Origin: Rhytidiadelphus loreus
Lineage: Eukaryota; Streptophyta; Bryopsida; Hypnales; Hylocomiaceae
DNA length: 64,000 nt
Direction of reading: 5' to 3'
NCBI GenBank assembly: GCA_947034895.1
Contig: OX344761.1
Coordinates: 81,671,839-81,735,838 of the forward strand
The position numbers and the translations under genes were made by a program. The notes below the pieces were generated by a model. It did no database searches and had not been told where the DNA came from. It was given only the letters and a program-made list of their open reading frames with translations. Shown here one piece after another: positions 23,519 through 34,842 of this stretch; positions within the stretch are counted from its first letter, which is position 1, and each line of letters opens with the position of its first letter.

Positions 23519-23617
23519 TTAAGAGATGGATCTGTCAGAGGCAGACAAAAGAGGCAGTTTGATGAATAAATTGGGAATCGAACACAAACACCACATCCCT
23601 CTCCCAAAGGAGACTCA
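23519..23617 (-). other. Alternative last intron and exon of the SIN3-like gene
   Basis: The stop codon TGA at 23615-23617 sits inside a strong donor, AG|GTGAGT. A CTCTGACAG acceptor ends at 23532. Removing the 86-base intron 23532-23617 joins phase 2 to phase 2 and replaces the stop by four codons ending SIS and a TAA (23519-23521). The two forms would end in KLSDR or KLSDRSIS. Either may be the main transcript. Confidence 0.45.
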
Positions 23618-26600
23618 CCTATCACTTAATTTACTCATTGCTTTGTTATGCCAATCACTAAATCGCTGTTCCCTTACTGCCCTCCACTTCGCCCACTTCT
23701 CGTCGTGATCCTCCTTGCCTTTACGGTAACGCCGGGCTGTAAGTCTTAAGAATAAGTCTTCTGTGTCCAGCACATATGACACTTTGGAAGTACGACAAGA
23801 AATCTTGTTCTCCAACCCATTTACAACCTTCGTATTCAACAAAGCACGTTCGATTACGACATCTTGTTCTTCTCCAGCATACTTCAGCTTCAGAGTTCTC
23901 CTTACCATTGGGTTCTTCCTTGTTGGTGCCGACTTTGTAAACTCATCCAAATACTTCTGAAATGGACTACCTAAGGCATTTCCGGGAAAGTCCAGTTTTT
24001 CGGGATTTTCCATCAGCTGGATCAGCAACTCGCTAGAATTCGACCTGTTCTCAAAACGGTAAAGGTTCTCATCATGAAGTACCACACAAGCATCTGCATA
24101 GTACACGAGATCAACAGCTTCCCGCTCATATTCATAAGCGTTCAGTGCTAGCAGCTTCTGTACCCCTTCATCGGCAGCTGCCGCTTGCAGCTGCTTCACG
24201 AGCTTAAAAATGAGTTTGTCTAAAGTAAACAGCACGTATGATTGCGTGCCAATGATGTCCCTGCACTCGTCCTCAAACTTTGAATTGTCCAAAGAACCAT
24301 CCAGTAAGCCATATAACACCTGCATGAATCTCGAATACAAGTTGGGAGCAGCCCCACCATCGCTGACCTTCTTCTTCCCTGCCAATTCTGCGTTCGCCTT
24401 TGCAGACCCGATGCGCTCATAGAGTATTTGGTACAGCCTGAAAAGTCACGGCATTTGTCATTCACCGAGACCCCTAAGAGAAAACTCTGGCAGACGATTG
24501 ATAAGATGACAACGGGAAGTCTCCAGAGTCATTAACATAATCAATTGACGGATTGAGTCCAACAGGACAATATGGGTCAAAAAACGCTGGCTTCGTTCTA
24601 CATTTCTTGCAAAACAAAATGAGGAACTGTGTTGAAAGAAAAGGAGGAAAAAAAATATCAAACCTGGAGAGGATATATGCCATGTCATTCCCGTAAAATA
24701 TACTTCCTGCCGCCTTGGTATGTGAGGCAGCCAGCGAAGCCGTAGCAGATGCAGGATGAACTGCGAGTGGCTTACAGTGTGCATAAGCATATGCTTGGGT
24801 TGCTAGTGAAGAGTTGCCATCCTCATCCCCATCCTCTGCATCCGCCATGCCCTCAGCTTCGCCTTCGCTTTCTACCTTCTCTTCCTGTTCGTCTTCTTCC
24901 TCCTCATGCTCGGACTGCTCATCACTTGACTGCTCACTCGCAGACGATTCATCCGCTCCTTCCGACGGATTGTCACTATCCTCACTTGACTTCTGAGCAG
25001 TTGCTTCTCTTTTGTCATTTGCATCTGCAGCACACATGTTCTGGTCTTAGTTACAATAGTTGAACGAATACCTCCCTCAATCTAGTGTACATTATTGGGA
25101 CTTCTTACTAACGACCAACTGATATGGGCCTTTGGGGCTCTAAGTAGTTAAGCGCAACAGTCAATGATATTCATCGGGAAGAAAGGAAGACAAGATCTAC
25201 CTTGATCGTGATCCATCTCAGTAACACCGACAGCTTCAGCATCCACTTCTTCGTGATCAAATATCTTGACACCATTCTCTTCTATTCCCATTCGTCTTGG
25301 ACTATACTTAACCTTGTTTCGGTCCTCTTGTTCAGACGATGGAGACAGCTCTCCTTCCTCTCTATCGACCGTGTCACGGACACCGCTCCCATTGCCATCT
25401 GGCACTAAACCATCATTTATCCTAGCCTCTGACCCGGATCTCTCACCTGCCAAGAAACTCTGCTTCCGTCCACTGTTCTCTGCATGCAACCACCCAGAGC
25501 CTTCTGTTCGAGCGGCAGTGCCTTCCGCATCCCCCGAACCTGTACCCCTTCCGGAAACTTCATTTGCTCCCTCACTACCGTGATCGCTAACACCAATGTC
25601 CGCATTCTCTGCGACTAAACATTCTCCTACGTTTCTTTCAAAACCACCCGCTAATTCTCCGTCTGAACCTCCCAAAACTCTCGCCCTGGGGCGCTCCACA
25701 CCAACATTCTCTACATTCTTACCCACAATAACTTCTTCCTCACTACCTAATCCACCACCACCACCACCATCTTCAGGACTACTAGTTTCATCCCCTTCGC
25801 TCCCACCACCACTCTCCATCGCATCTCCGTCCAGGTCTTTGCCATCCGACGCCTCCTCCATGTCCTCTTCACAATGGCGACGGAGCGATATTCCCAGCAT
25901 CGGCGCCAGCACCGTCCTCAACGAACGCATGGTCTTCTCTGTGTGCTCCGGCGAGCTGCTGATCTCCTCCGATGAGTATTTGATGATCTGATACAAGTCA
26001 TCGTGGATGGATGCATCTCCGAACTTATATAGGAAATCGGACCTCAGTGGCCTCCGATTGCCAGCAGCAATCGCCAACATTGCATCGTCCTCCCTTCTTC
26101 TCTTTTCATTTTCATTCATCTCCTTGATATCTGCAAGCAGACTCTTCGTGCTCAGAGCTTTCTTGTCCTGCTGTTTAAAGTTGAAACTCCGGTGGTCCAG
26201 AGCCTTGTAGACATTCTTTGTGTACACCTCCGACCACACCTTGTTCATTTCCTCCCGGGATTTCGTCCACTCCTCCTCCTTCTGCACCAGACGGGAGTGA
26301 ATCACCGGCATCGCTCGAGGCATGCTCTTCTTCGTCACCTCCAGAATGTCTAGCCCGTGGTCCCCATATATCCGCTCGATGCACCGCAGGTGTATCGGCG
26401 ACAAAAACTCCTCCAACGGCGGCAGGGCCTCTGCCTTCCCGCTCTCATCCTCTTGCTTCAGCGTGTACTGACCCACCAGCTTCGCCGTCGCTGCCGTCGT
26501 TTCCAACAGCATATCCAATTCGTACCTGTCGTCTTCGCACCGGAACAAGCTTTCTTCGTGTTGGTTCTTCCGCGAGTTCTTCAACGAGTAATCCTCGCTA

Positions 26601-28532
26601 CCCGACGTCACGGACACCCAGTTGTCGTTCAGCACTGAAATGCCTAGGGCCGTGCGATGGCTCGACACAGGCTTCGGGTATTGCTTCGGCAGCAGTCGGT
26701 AGCTCGGCGTGCACCGCTCGCAGTTCGACAGATCCAGCTCGGAAATGGGCTTGTTGACGAACTTGTCTTTCTGAGTCGAGACTTTGTGGGCCACATCCTT
26801 CACACCGTGATCCCGCTCCCTCTCCTTCACACCCCGCTCCCTTTCCCTCTCCTTCTCCCTAAGCTTCTCCTTCTCCCTCTCTCTAATCTTCTCCCTAATC
26901 CTCTCCCTCTCCCTCTCCTTCTTCCTTTCCCTATCCCTTTCCCTATCCCTTTCCCTCTCTCGGTCCTTCTCCCTGTTCCTGTCCCGCTCACCATCCCTCT
27001 CCGTCTTCACAACCTTCAGCGGCGCCCCTTCCGCGAAGTCTCCCAGCTTGCGCTCACTAAACACCCCAGCCAGATATCCCTCCACATTCTCGCAGTGCGT
27101 CAGAAACTCGTTGAATCCCTCCAGGAGATCCGCATGTTTCCCCAGAATATCACCAACCAGGCTCTGCAACTCCACGCGGCTGATGATCTCCTGGCTAAAT
27201 ATATTCAAACACTTGAGAAACTCCTGGTAAGTATCTCGGTTGCGCAGCCGAGATTTCACCTTGTCGAAAATCGGATACTGAAGAGCAGCGCCCTTTACCG
27301 CCTTCGAGTCGTCCATCGACACTTGAGCTCCAGGCCCCGAAAATCCTTCGCCTCCTTCACCGGCCTGCGACTGCCTCCTGATAGCGTCGGTTGCATTGCG
27401 TGCAGACGCCCTCTTCGGCTTCTGTTCGAAGAAATCTTTCTCTTTCTCCCGACCTCCTTCGACCCTATCGATCCCTTCCTTTCTGTCCCTGTCCTCACAA
27501 TCCAACATTCACCATCCAACCGACATCAAACAAACAGACAAGCCAACATATCAACATCCAAACATCAAGCAAAAACATCAATTAGCAGATACGCAAGTAA
27601 ACAAAACCTAAAGTAATGGGCTCAGTTTAATAAATAAACGCGATAAATGATAGACCGACGCACCCTATGTCCTTCTTCTCCACTCCCTTGCGGGACTTCT
27701 CCGCGCGACGTTCAGCCTCACGGTCGCGACTTGGAACACCCCCGATCTTTTCCTTTTTCGCAATTAAAAGCCCACCGTTGCTCACCGGCTTCCCAAACGC
27801 AATCTCACGCGGCCGCTGCAACCCGGGTTTAATATTCGCCATGGGAGGAGGAGGCGGAGTATTATGATGCTGAAGCTCCTGATGATGACTGGTCGCCCCA
27901 TTCGATGTCCCGGGCAGAAAGTACGTAAACTCTTGCAACAGATCGCTATGATCCGCAAACAACAACGCGACCTCCTGGTACACTTCGTTAATGTTCTTGT
28001 TCCCTCTCCGGTACATATTCAATATCTCCAAGAATGCCTTGTACACATGCTCGTCGGCGTGGAAGCGCGCCTTGATCTTGTTCACATAGTTGATCGCTTG
28101 ATCAAACTCCACCGCTAGTTGCTGCGGCGGCTGCTGCGGCTGCTGCTGCTGCACCGCGACGGGCAGCGGCGGTTGCTGCTTCCTCTCCTCCACAGGTAGC
28201 GTAATCTCAAACCCTGGCGGCAAGAAGGCGTTGAAACCAAGGATCAAATGTCGATGGCCTTTAAAAAGCTCCTTCACGCGCATGATCACCCCCGTGGTAT
28301 CCACCCGGTGCGCCTTGAAGTCCTTCATCACTTCCAGAAACTCGTTGTACTTCTCCTTGTCATCCTTAAATTTCTCCTTGACGTCTTTCAAATACTGAAG
28401 CGCATCGTCCGTCGTCAGGCGAGGCGGATCTCCATTCGCCTCGGAGCTTTCCCCGACACGCGCAGCTCGCTTTCCTTGCGGCGCTCCTCCACCATCGTCC
28501 TCCCCTTCTCGCTCTCGCTCCCGTTTCTTCAT
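23615..28532 (-). CDS. SNL: SIN3-like (SNL) paired amphipathic helix co-repressor
   Basis: Exons: 27664-28532, 25201-27488, 24664-25024, 23615-24437; GT-AG junctions with closing phases give about 1446 residues. It is the scaffold of histone deacetylase co-repressor complexes in the nucleus. PAH1 (about 43-106, [14 protein letters not shown]) and PAH2 (143-208, [15 protein letters not shown]) lie in exon 1. PAH3 (about 360-422) is in exon 2. The HDAC-interaction region follows (about 538-620: [48 protein letters not shown]), then [13 protein letters not shown] and [12 protein letters not shown]. An acidic stretch spans exons 2-3. The C-terminal SIN3 domain starts near [20 protein letters not shown] (exons 3-4) and ends in [12 protein letters not shown]. 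Odd points: a long Arg/Glu/Asp run (about 453-517) between PAH3 and the HDAC region, and one 2.3-kb exon where flowering-plant genes, as I recall them, have many. The annotated stop overlaps a donor site (see alternative end). Confidence 0.93.
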
Positions 28533-28534
28533 AG

Positions 28535-28583
28535 CTTCTCCTTCTCCTCCTCCTCTTCTTCTTCTTCTTCTTCTCCTCCTCCT
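28535..28583 (-). repeat. GA-rich microsatellite in the SIN3-like 5' leader
   Basis: A (GAA/GAG)n tract on the coding strand, immediately upstream of the ATG at 28530-28532, so very probably in the 5' untranslated region. GA-rich leaders are common in plants. Confidence 0.6.
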
Positions 28584-29643
28584 AGTCTCGTCTCTTCTCC
28601 TATTCTACCTCTTCCTCTAATCTTTCTCTACCCTTTTCAAAGCGTACACGCCCTAACGGCGCCAACAATCTTCTCAACTTTTCTGCAAGATCCAAGCATG
28701 TATGCTACCCTCCGCCATGCGTGACATGAAAGAAGATGGGAATTACGCCACAAGAAGAAAAACAGAGACGCTGCGACATGGCTGGCGGAGAGGCTGAGAA
28801 ACAAACAGAGCAACTGCAGAACGCGGAGATTATATGAGGCTCGCACTGGGAGTTCGGACACGCCCAAGCTTGCCTGCGAAACAATCCAGAAAGTAAAAGC
28901 TTGGGGAGAAAGGAAAAAGGGAAGGCTAAATTCGAATGCTTAGTAGTACCTGCCGGTTGGATGAAGTCGGACGGACAGAATATTTGTCTGTGACCCTGTT
29001 TTTTCATCCAAACGTGAATTGTCTGTGAGCGTGCTGCTGATCTTCGGAGACTGAGTGAGTGAGTGCCCCAGTGTCCTGGAGGGAAGGATAGGATGGGGCC
29101 TAATAAAGGGGAGCAACATCTGTAGAAGGTGGGTACCCCCCAAACCGGCACTTTGGCTTCTGTGCTTAGTCACTATTATTAGACTGCTCAAATTTTTTCA
29201 TATTTTTCTTGTTGGCACTTGAAAAGAGGTTCCAACGCATGAAAGAACGTGACATTTGGATATCGTATACAAAAGTTATGACGGAACAAAATTTGGTTCC
29301 AAAACAATTTCTTCCACATAGGTACATAATTGATTTTGGAGATGTACACAAAGTGCAGATGGCAGTTTAGGGTCAATGGGGATTTTGGGGTGCAAGTGCA
29401 GATGAGCATGGTTCCTTATATTGAACTACAAAAGCTCTTGTTGGAGCTTGTTAGAATTCTAATGGGGATTTTTAATTCTTTTAGTATTATGCACACTATC
29501 TATAAGAATAAATTATGAATTTCAAAGTGACAAATACAAGTGTGTCCAAAATCAATTGTAGGCTCTCTCATTAATAGAGGTTGTGAAATTTTAGGTGAGG
29601 ATTTGTAAGGGTTGGTAGTAGAAAATAGTTGCAATTGAGAAAA
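28584..29643. other. Promoter-side flank of the SIN3-like gene
   Basis: GC-richer to about 29150, then AT-rich. The opposing short open frames show no family similarity. The transcription start is not visible. Confidence 0.35.
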
Positions 29644-30216
29644 GGTATCTTAATAAAGGAGGAGTGTCAAACTTAAGATCTAAATTGATAGAAAGGACCT
29701 GAAGGTATCTTAATACAGTGTCAAACTTAAGACCTAAGTTCAGATCTTAATAAAGTGTCAAACTTAAGACCTAAACTAATACAAGTAGAAAAGACCTAAT
29801 GGTATCTTAATAAAGGAGGAGTGTCAAACTTAAGACCTAAATTGATAGAAAGGACATGAAGGTATCTTAATAAAGGAGGAGCCTCAAACTTAAGACCTAA
29901 ATTGATAGAAAGGACTTGAAGGTATCTTAATAAAGGGGGAGCCTCAAACTTAAGACCTAAACTAATAGAAAGGACCTGAAGGTATCTTAATAAAGGAGGA
30001 GCCTCAAACTTAAGACCTAAACTGATAGAAAGACCTAAAGGTATTTTAATAAAGGGGGAGTGTCAAACTTAAAATTTAAATTAATAGAATGGACTTGAAG
30101 GTATCTTAATAAAGGGGGAGTATCAAACTTAAGACCTAAACTGATATAAAAGACCTGAAGGTATCTTAATAAAAGAAGAGTGTCAAACTTAAGACCTAAA
30201 TTGATAGAAAGAATTG
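29644..30216. repeat. 60-bp tandem array
   Basis: About nine full units and one rearranged partial unit with a period close to 60 bp. Unit starts (GGTATCTTAATAAAGG) lie at about 29644, 29704, 29801, 29861, 29921, 29981, 30040, 30100 and 30160. Each continues with GTGTCAAACTTAAGACCTAA and TGATAGAAAGGACCTGAA. The 29704-29800 part carries an internal extra half unit. No open frame runs through it. Confidence 0.85.
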
Positions 30217-33049
30217 AAAGAGAGAAGGTACAAACTTGAACATTTCAAGCTCAACTTCCAAGGCCTTTCCTTACTTAACAAGCAAATATTTAGATTTGAA
30301 CCACTAACACCACCATAAAAATAACAATTTTGTGGAATTTGAGGTAAGTGGCATATTATACTAAAAGTTTTAACACTACATGATGCAAAGAAAGGGTTCC
30401 TTCAATGCAAATGGGATTTTTTAAATGAAACACTTATAGCCCTAAAAAAAATGTGTTTATGGAATATTATTGGAAATATTCATGTCATATTTTAAAACAT
30501 TCTTCAAAAATTCATAATTGAGGGATGCTTTGAGAATATACATATTACTTCATATTATCCTTTAAATATCTTGCTCTAAATATCCTTTGCACTTAGGGAG
30601 GGTCTAAATTTTACACTAAATATCCCCCTGTGGGATTTTAAGTTCATAAGAATCTTGACAAAACTAATAAGCAATTCCAAGTTTGAGTCCAAATAGGTAT
30701 AGGGTGTAGAGATTGGGCAATGAAAAATTTCAACAAGACCTCTACTCACAAATATTTTCTTGAGGATTCATCAAAAAAAATCTCATTTTTTTTGCAAGAA
30801 TTTGTCATGATATACACCCTCCATCATCTTTGATAACTTCTCTTAGCTTTATAGGAGTTTGTAGAAGTCAAACCTTTCTGAAGGCTATATATATCTATAT
30901 AGTATTTTAGAAGACTCCTATAATATTTTGCGTGGCTACTTGAGACCTTCAAGTGACTCTTCTAAACTAGGTGTGTTGCTTTTTAAAGTCTCTTAGTAAC
31001 ACCTAGGATTTCTTAGTGACTCCAAGAGGCTCTTAGTTTTCTTTGAAGTAACTTCAAAACATAATGTAATTTTAGGGCAAGTTTGGTAAAAAGTAATTCT
31101 AAAAATAGATGCAAAATTTTAGAAGAAAAAAAACTCAAATTTTTTCCATATGGTGAAAAAAATAATATTGTTACAAAAATATTTTCAACGTTTGTTGAAA
31201 CTTATTTTTTGGAAATAAATAAATATTTGGCAATTGAAAGAAGTATTGACCTTGCTCTACTTTTACAAATTACAATAGTAATAGTGATAGTATATACTAG
31301 AGGCAAGATGATGGAAACCTCAATCTTTCCAACACAAGTCTTAGAGTATTCATTTCTTGATGAGATTTGTTTAATATTGCTTACTAAATACAAATTTATA
31401 GTGAATCATTTGGCATACATATGGTGTCGATACTCTTGTTCAAATCTAGTCTATTGTACTTTCAACATTGTCACTTTTTCAAATCATAGTTCTATACTCA
31501 GGGGGTGCACTTAATTCTACTACAACAAACCATATGTAAACAAGTGGTTTCTAATAAACTATAATTTCAACCTAAAATTTTGAACATTGTTTAATAATGA
31601 CCATAGCTTTCTATTGCCAAAATTTCCAACTCAAATAAAATATGAAATAATTTCTAGAAGACGTTGAAAATGAAGTAAAATGGCATATTTTTCAACTCAA
31701 ATAATTATAGAGAACACATTTAAATGACCATTGAATTAATACTCAACTCAAAATGAGATTTCAATAGAGAGTTATTTTTAGGAACTTTTTGTTCATTTTA
31801 GACAAATTTTTCTTATATAATATAGGGGTGTGAAAGTTATTTTTCAGTTCTACAGTGTATCTTTTTACTTCAAAAATTTGTAACTAATTATTATTAACAA
31901 ATAAAAATATCAATAATTCAAAACATAAACTTTCAAAGTAGAAAAATCTACTCATGTATATATTTTTTTTAAATTTAAAATTCAAAAAGTATATAGGGGA
32001 TCCAAGTTTTGTTCACATGTAGTTTCTAATGGACATTCTAAATGCCCCCCCAAGGTTCTATAACACTTCAATTATTGGTACCATGTCCGCCATTCCTTCT
32101 TGTATTCTCTATGAGATTCCCTATCAATATCATATCTTGATGACTTTTCTATATATGTCTTTGACTTTCTTATCTACTATTCTTTTTAGACTCCTTGTCA
32201 ATACCTTGACTACCTTCCATATTGATCAATTTTTTATTTGTTTATGACAAAATTTCAACTTGTAAGGTCCTTCAAATTGTATAGCACCTCATGAGGGATG
32301 AATATGCCTATTTCGATACTTTAACTTTTAAAAACATACATGGATTTGTAATTATGTAAAAATCAATTTGATTGAACATATTGTAAAAAATGATAAACTA
32401 TTCTATGAATAATTGAATACTTTAAGTTTAGGACTAGGTAGTAAGGAGTGTTGTGGTGAGTCTTAATGTTCCCCAAGTGGAGGAAGATGTAACATCCTAT
32501 ACATTTTGGGATTGGATGTGCAGCAATGGTAGCACCAGTTCCAACAATTGTAAGAGTTGGACAAACCTTGATCTAGGCAAGTGGATTCAAACCAAGTGGT
32601 AGGAGGTATGTGCTATGTCGTGGGAAGGATGACAACGCAAGTGGTAACCACAATGCCGTAGTGAGGATATAGGATGGACTCAAAGCACGAGTGGAGAGTG
32701 TGGGAAAGCCACATCACACTTAGTGGTGATGCCTAGTGAAGTAGTGTGTGGGTGAGCATTGTAAGCTCCTAAAAGTTGGACAAATCTAAGTGATGGGTGG
32801 GACTCGGGTATGAATTAGGTTGACACTTGTAGAACTAACTTGTATATGGTGCATGTGTAGGTTTAGAGTGAAGTAGCTATGGGATGAGGCGTGATGACTT
32901 AGAGAGTCATTAAATGAACTATTCTATGAACAATTGAATACCTTATGAGCACTAGAGATCAAATTGAGATAGGGCCAATTTTATTCCACTAAAATAAATC
33001 CAAAACATAGCATGTGTTGGTTACAAAATGGGTAACATTGGACTAAAAA
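30217..33049. other. AT-rich intergenic DNA, no gene seen
   Basis: AT-rich. A less AT-rich, G-rich stretch at about 32440-32920 contains two related phrases (GTAAGAGTTGGACAAA and CTAAAAGTTGGACAAA) but no coding potential. A 143-codon open frame at 31083-31514 was judged a chance frame. Confidence 0.45.
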
Positions 33050-33507
33050 GGTCTTTACTTGACATACACTCAAAACTCTTAAAAAATTTGAGAACCAAGT
33101 GTGCTTCTTGGTCCTAGGAGTCTCTGGATGCCATACCTACCCTCAAACTAAAATTCCTCATATCTTTCATCTCATTAATCAAAATGGAATGATTCAAAGC
33201 TTTATATATATATAATATATATATAAATGTAGACAACCAATTTCAAATTTTTTTTTTTAAGAAAAATGTGTTTTTCAAAGAAGTTTTTTGGGCTGCCCAT
33301 GTTGCTCCATTGTTGAATATTACATATCATGCAATAACTTTTTAACCTTGTAGTCAAAAGTTATGAAAATTGTTGCACCTTAAAGCTACTCCTCGGGCAC
33401 GTGTTCTATGAAATTTTCAAAGAAAAATAAATAAAAATTTCATTTGTGGTGAGCTGCCCCAAATAACTATATTGCCAAAAAACAAGGTTTGGACCTTTAG
33501 GGGTTAA
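33050..33507 (+). mobile_element. Partial element, 3' half matching 51.06-51.39 kb
   Basis: Closely parallels 51060-51389 over its whole length (TTTCATCTCATTAATCAAAATGG, TGTAGTCAAAAGTTATGAAAA, CCTTAAAGCTACTCCT, GTGAGCTGCCC) and ends in the same terminus, ACCTTTAGGGGTTAA. The left half is missing or unrecognisable. It holds a TA microsatellite at about 33203-33228. No protein. Confidence 0.65.
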
Positions 33508-34075
33508 AGTGGGTACACACAAAATTGCACCCTACCTAAAACGCCATCATCACTCTATATACATCTCCCAAATCAATATCATGTACGTATGTTGAAGAAA
33601 CAATTTCAGAACATCTACCACAAAAAACTTTGATCCTTCCTATCTTTTGCATACGGTATCCAAATGCGGCGTTCTTTGGTGCATTAAAAACTCCTTTCAC
33701 TTGCCAACAAGAAAGTATGAAAACCTGACTCCCCAGTCTTAGGCACAGTAGCAAAAAGTGGCGGTTTGGGGGGTACCCACCTTCTTACAAGTTTTCCTTA
33801 CTAGCTGGAGTATCCAATGTTTGCCCAAAACTAAGGTCTTATCATCACGAAAGGTCTTATCATCACAAAATTTGCTATTCTGTTAATGTGGTGCATTTCT
33901 ATGCAACAAGATCTATGACATTATTCATCCTCACCCAGCTGTACAGTACAAAACAGGGATTGTCAGTTGCAGATTTTCATTCTCGACCACACGCCCTGAA
34001 AAGTGCCAAAGTTGTGACATTTTGCCAATTTCACCAAAAAGAAAAGAAAAAGAATGGGCTCTTTGGCCTTATATA
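33508..34075. other. Intergenic DNA, no gene seen
   Basis: Contains AAAAGTGCCAAAGTTGTGACATTTTGCC (33997-34024), which recurs in diverged form at about 34793-34820, so it belongs to the local repeat group. No gene. Confidence 0.35.
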
Positions 34076-34208
34076 TAAGGTAAGTAAGCTCATTGTGGGC
34101 AAAAAAATTGTAATGGTGGTGTACATTTTAAAGCTTGAATGTACACCACTATTACAATTTTTTTTGCCCACATTGGGCTTGCTCCCATTCTCCGGCTTAC
34201 TTACCTTA
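34076..34208. repeat. Imperfect long hairpin (foldback/MITE)
   Basis: Outer arms TAAGGTAAGTAAGC (34076-34089) and GCTTACTTACCTTA (34195-34208) are exact. Inner arms of about 33 bp (34093-34125 and 34140-34172) pair with one mismatch and one bulged base around a loop of about 14 bases. An unpaired stretch of about 22 bases lies on the right side. It is MITE-like, or a precursor-like RNA hairpin if transcribed. Confidence 0.75.
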
Positions 34209-34655
34209 GTAGTCAAGAAATCAAGGAATATTAGTGACACAGAAAATCTCTCACAATAGCAATCTATACCTTAAGTGAGGTTGTTTTGTTTTTGCTTTGT
34301 TTGTTATAGTGAGATGTCCTGGACTAAGTATATGTCCCATGATCACGTTCTTGGTATTATCGGAAAGGTCTCCGTGTATGTCTATCAAGACGACTCGCCC
34401 GGTGATTCCTAGAAGTTTGCATCTCCAAAAGCCGAGAACGAAGCTTAATGTGGAAACATGTACAGTTCCTGTCAAGGATATCTCTCAACAATCTCGCAAT
34501 GAATCAGCCAGCAGAACGAAACCATGGCACAAATGTAAGCTTACTAATTGAGAGTTCACTTTGCACAAGATCGACAAGTTGAGCAGCACACCGGAAGAAT
34601 CCAAAAAGTTCATAGACCCAACTTTCCATTGATCGACAAAGTTTCTTGGCTTGAT

Positions 34656-34842
34656 CGAAACGGATATTTCGTTAAAATGGCGGTATTCTTCTGCCATTTT
34701 TCCATTCATTTTTTAAAACTGGTATAGATTTCAGACCACATGGTCTGAAGTCTAGGACTGGTGTAGATTTCAGACCACATGGTCTAAACCTAAAAGTGCC
34801 AAGTTTGTGGAATATTGCCATTTTAACGAAATATCCGTTTCG
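34656..34842. mobile_element. Foldback element with perfect 26-bp inverted termini
   Basis: CGAAACGGATATTTCGTTAAAATGGC at 34656-34681 is the exact reverse complement of 34817-34842. Between them is a tandem duplication of GTAGATTTCAGACCACATGGTCT-like sequence (about 34723-34790), itself near-palindromic. At 187 bp without ORF it looks like a MITE. GCCATTTTAACGAA recurs alone near 36629, suggesting a further fragment. Confidence 0.7.

Noticed and set aside
25266..28724. Long plus-strand open frames, up to 319 codons
   Set aside because: Antisense shadows of the SIN3-like exons; SIN3 similarity on the minus strand is decisive.
31083..31514. 143-codon plus-strand open frame
   Set aside because: Non-ATG start, AT-driven residues (Lys, Ile, Phe, Asn, Tyr), no family likeness and no splice or promoter context; within chance for this composition.
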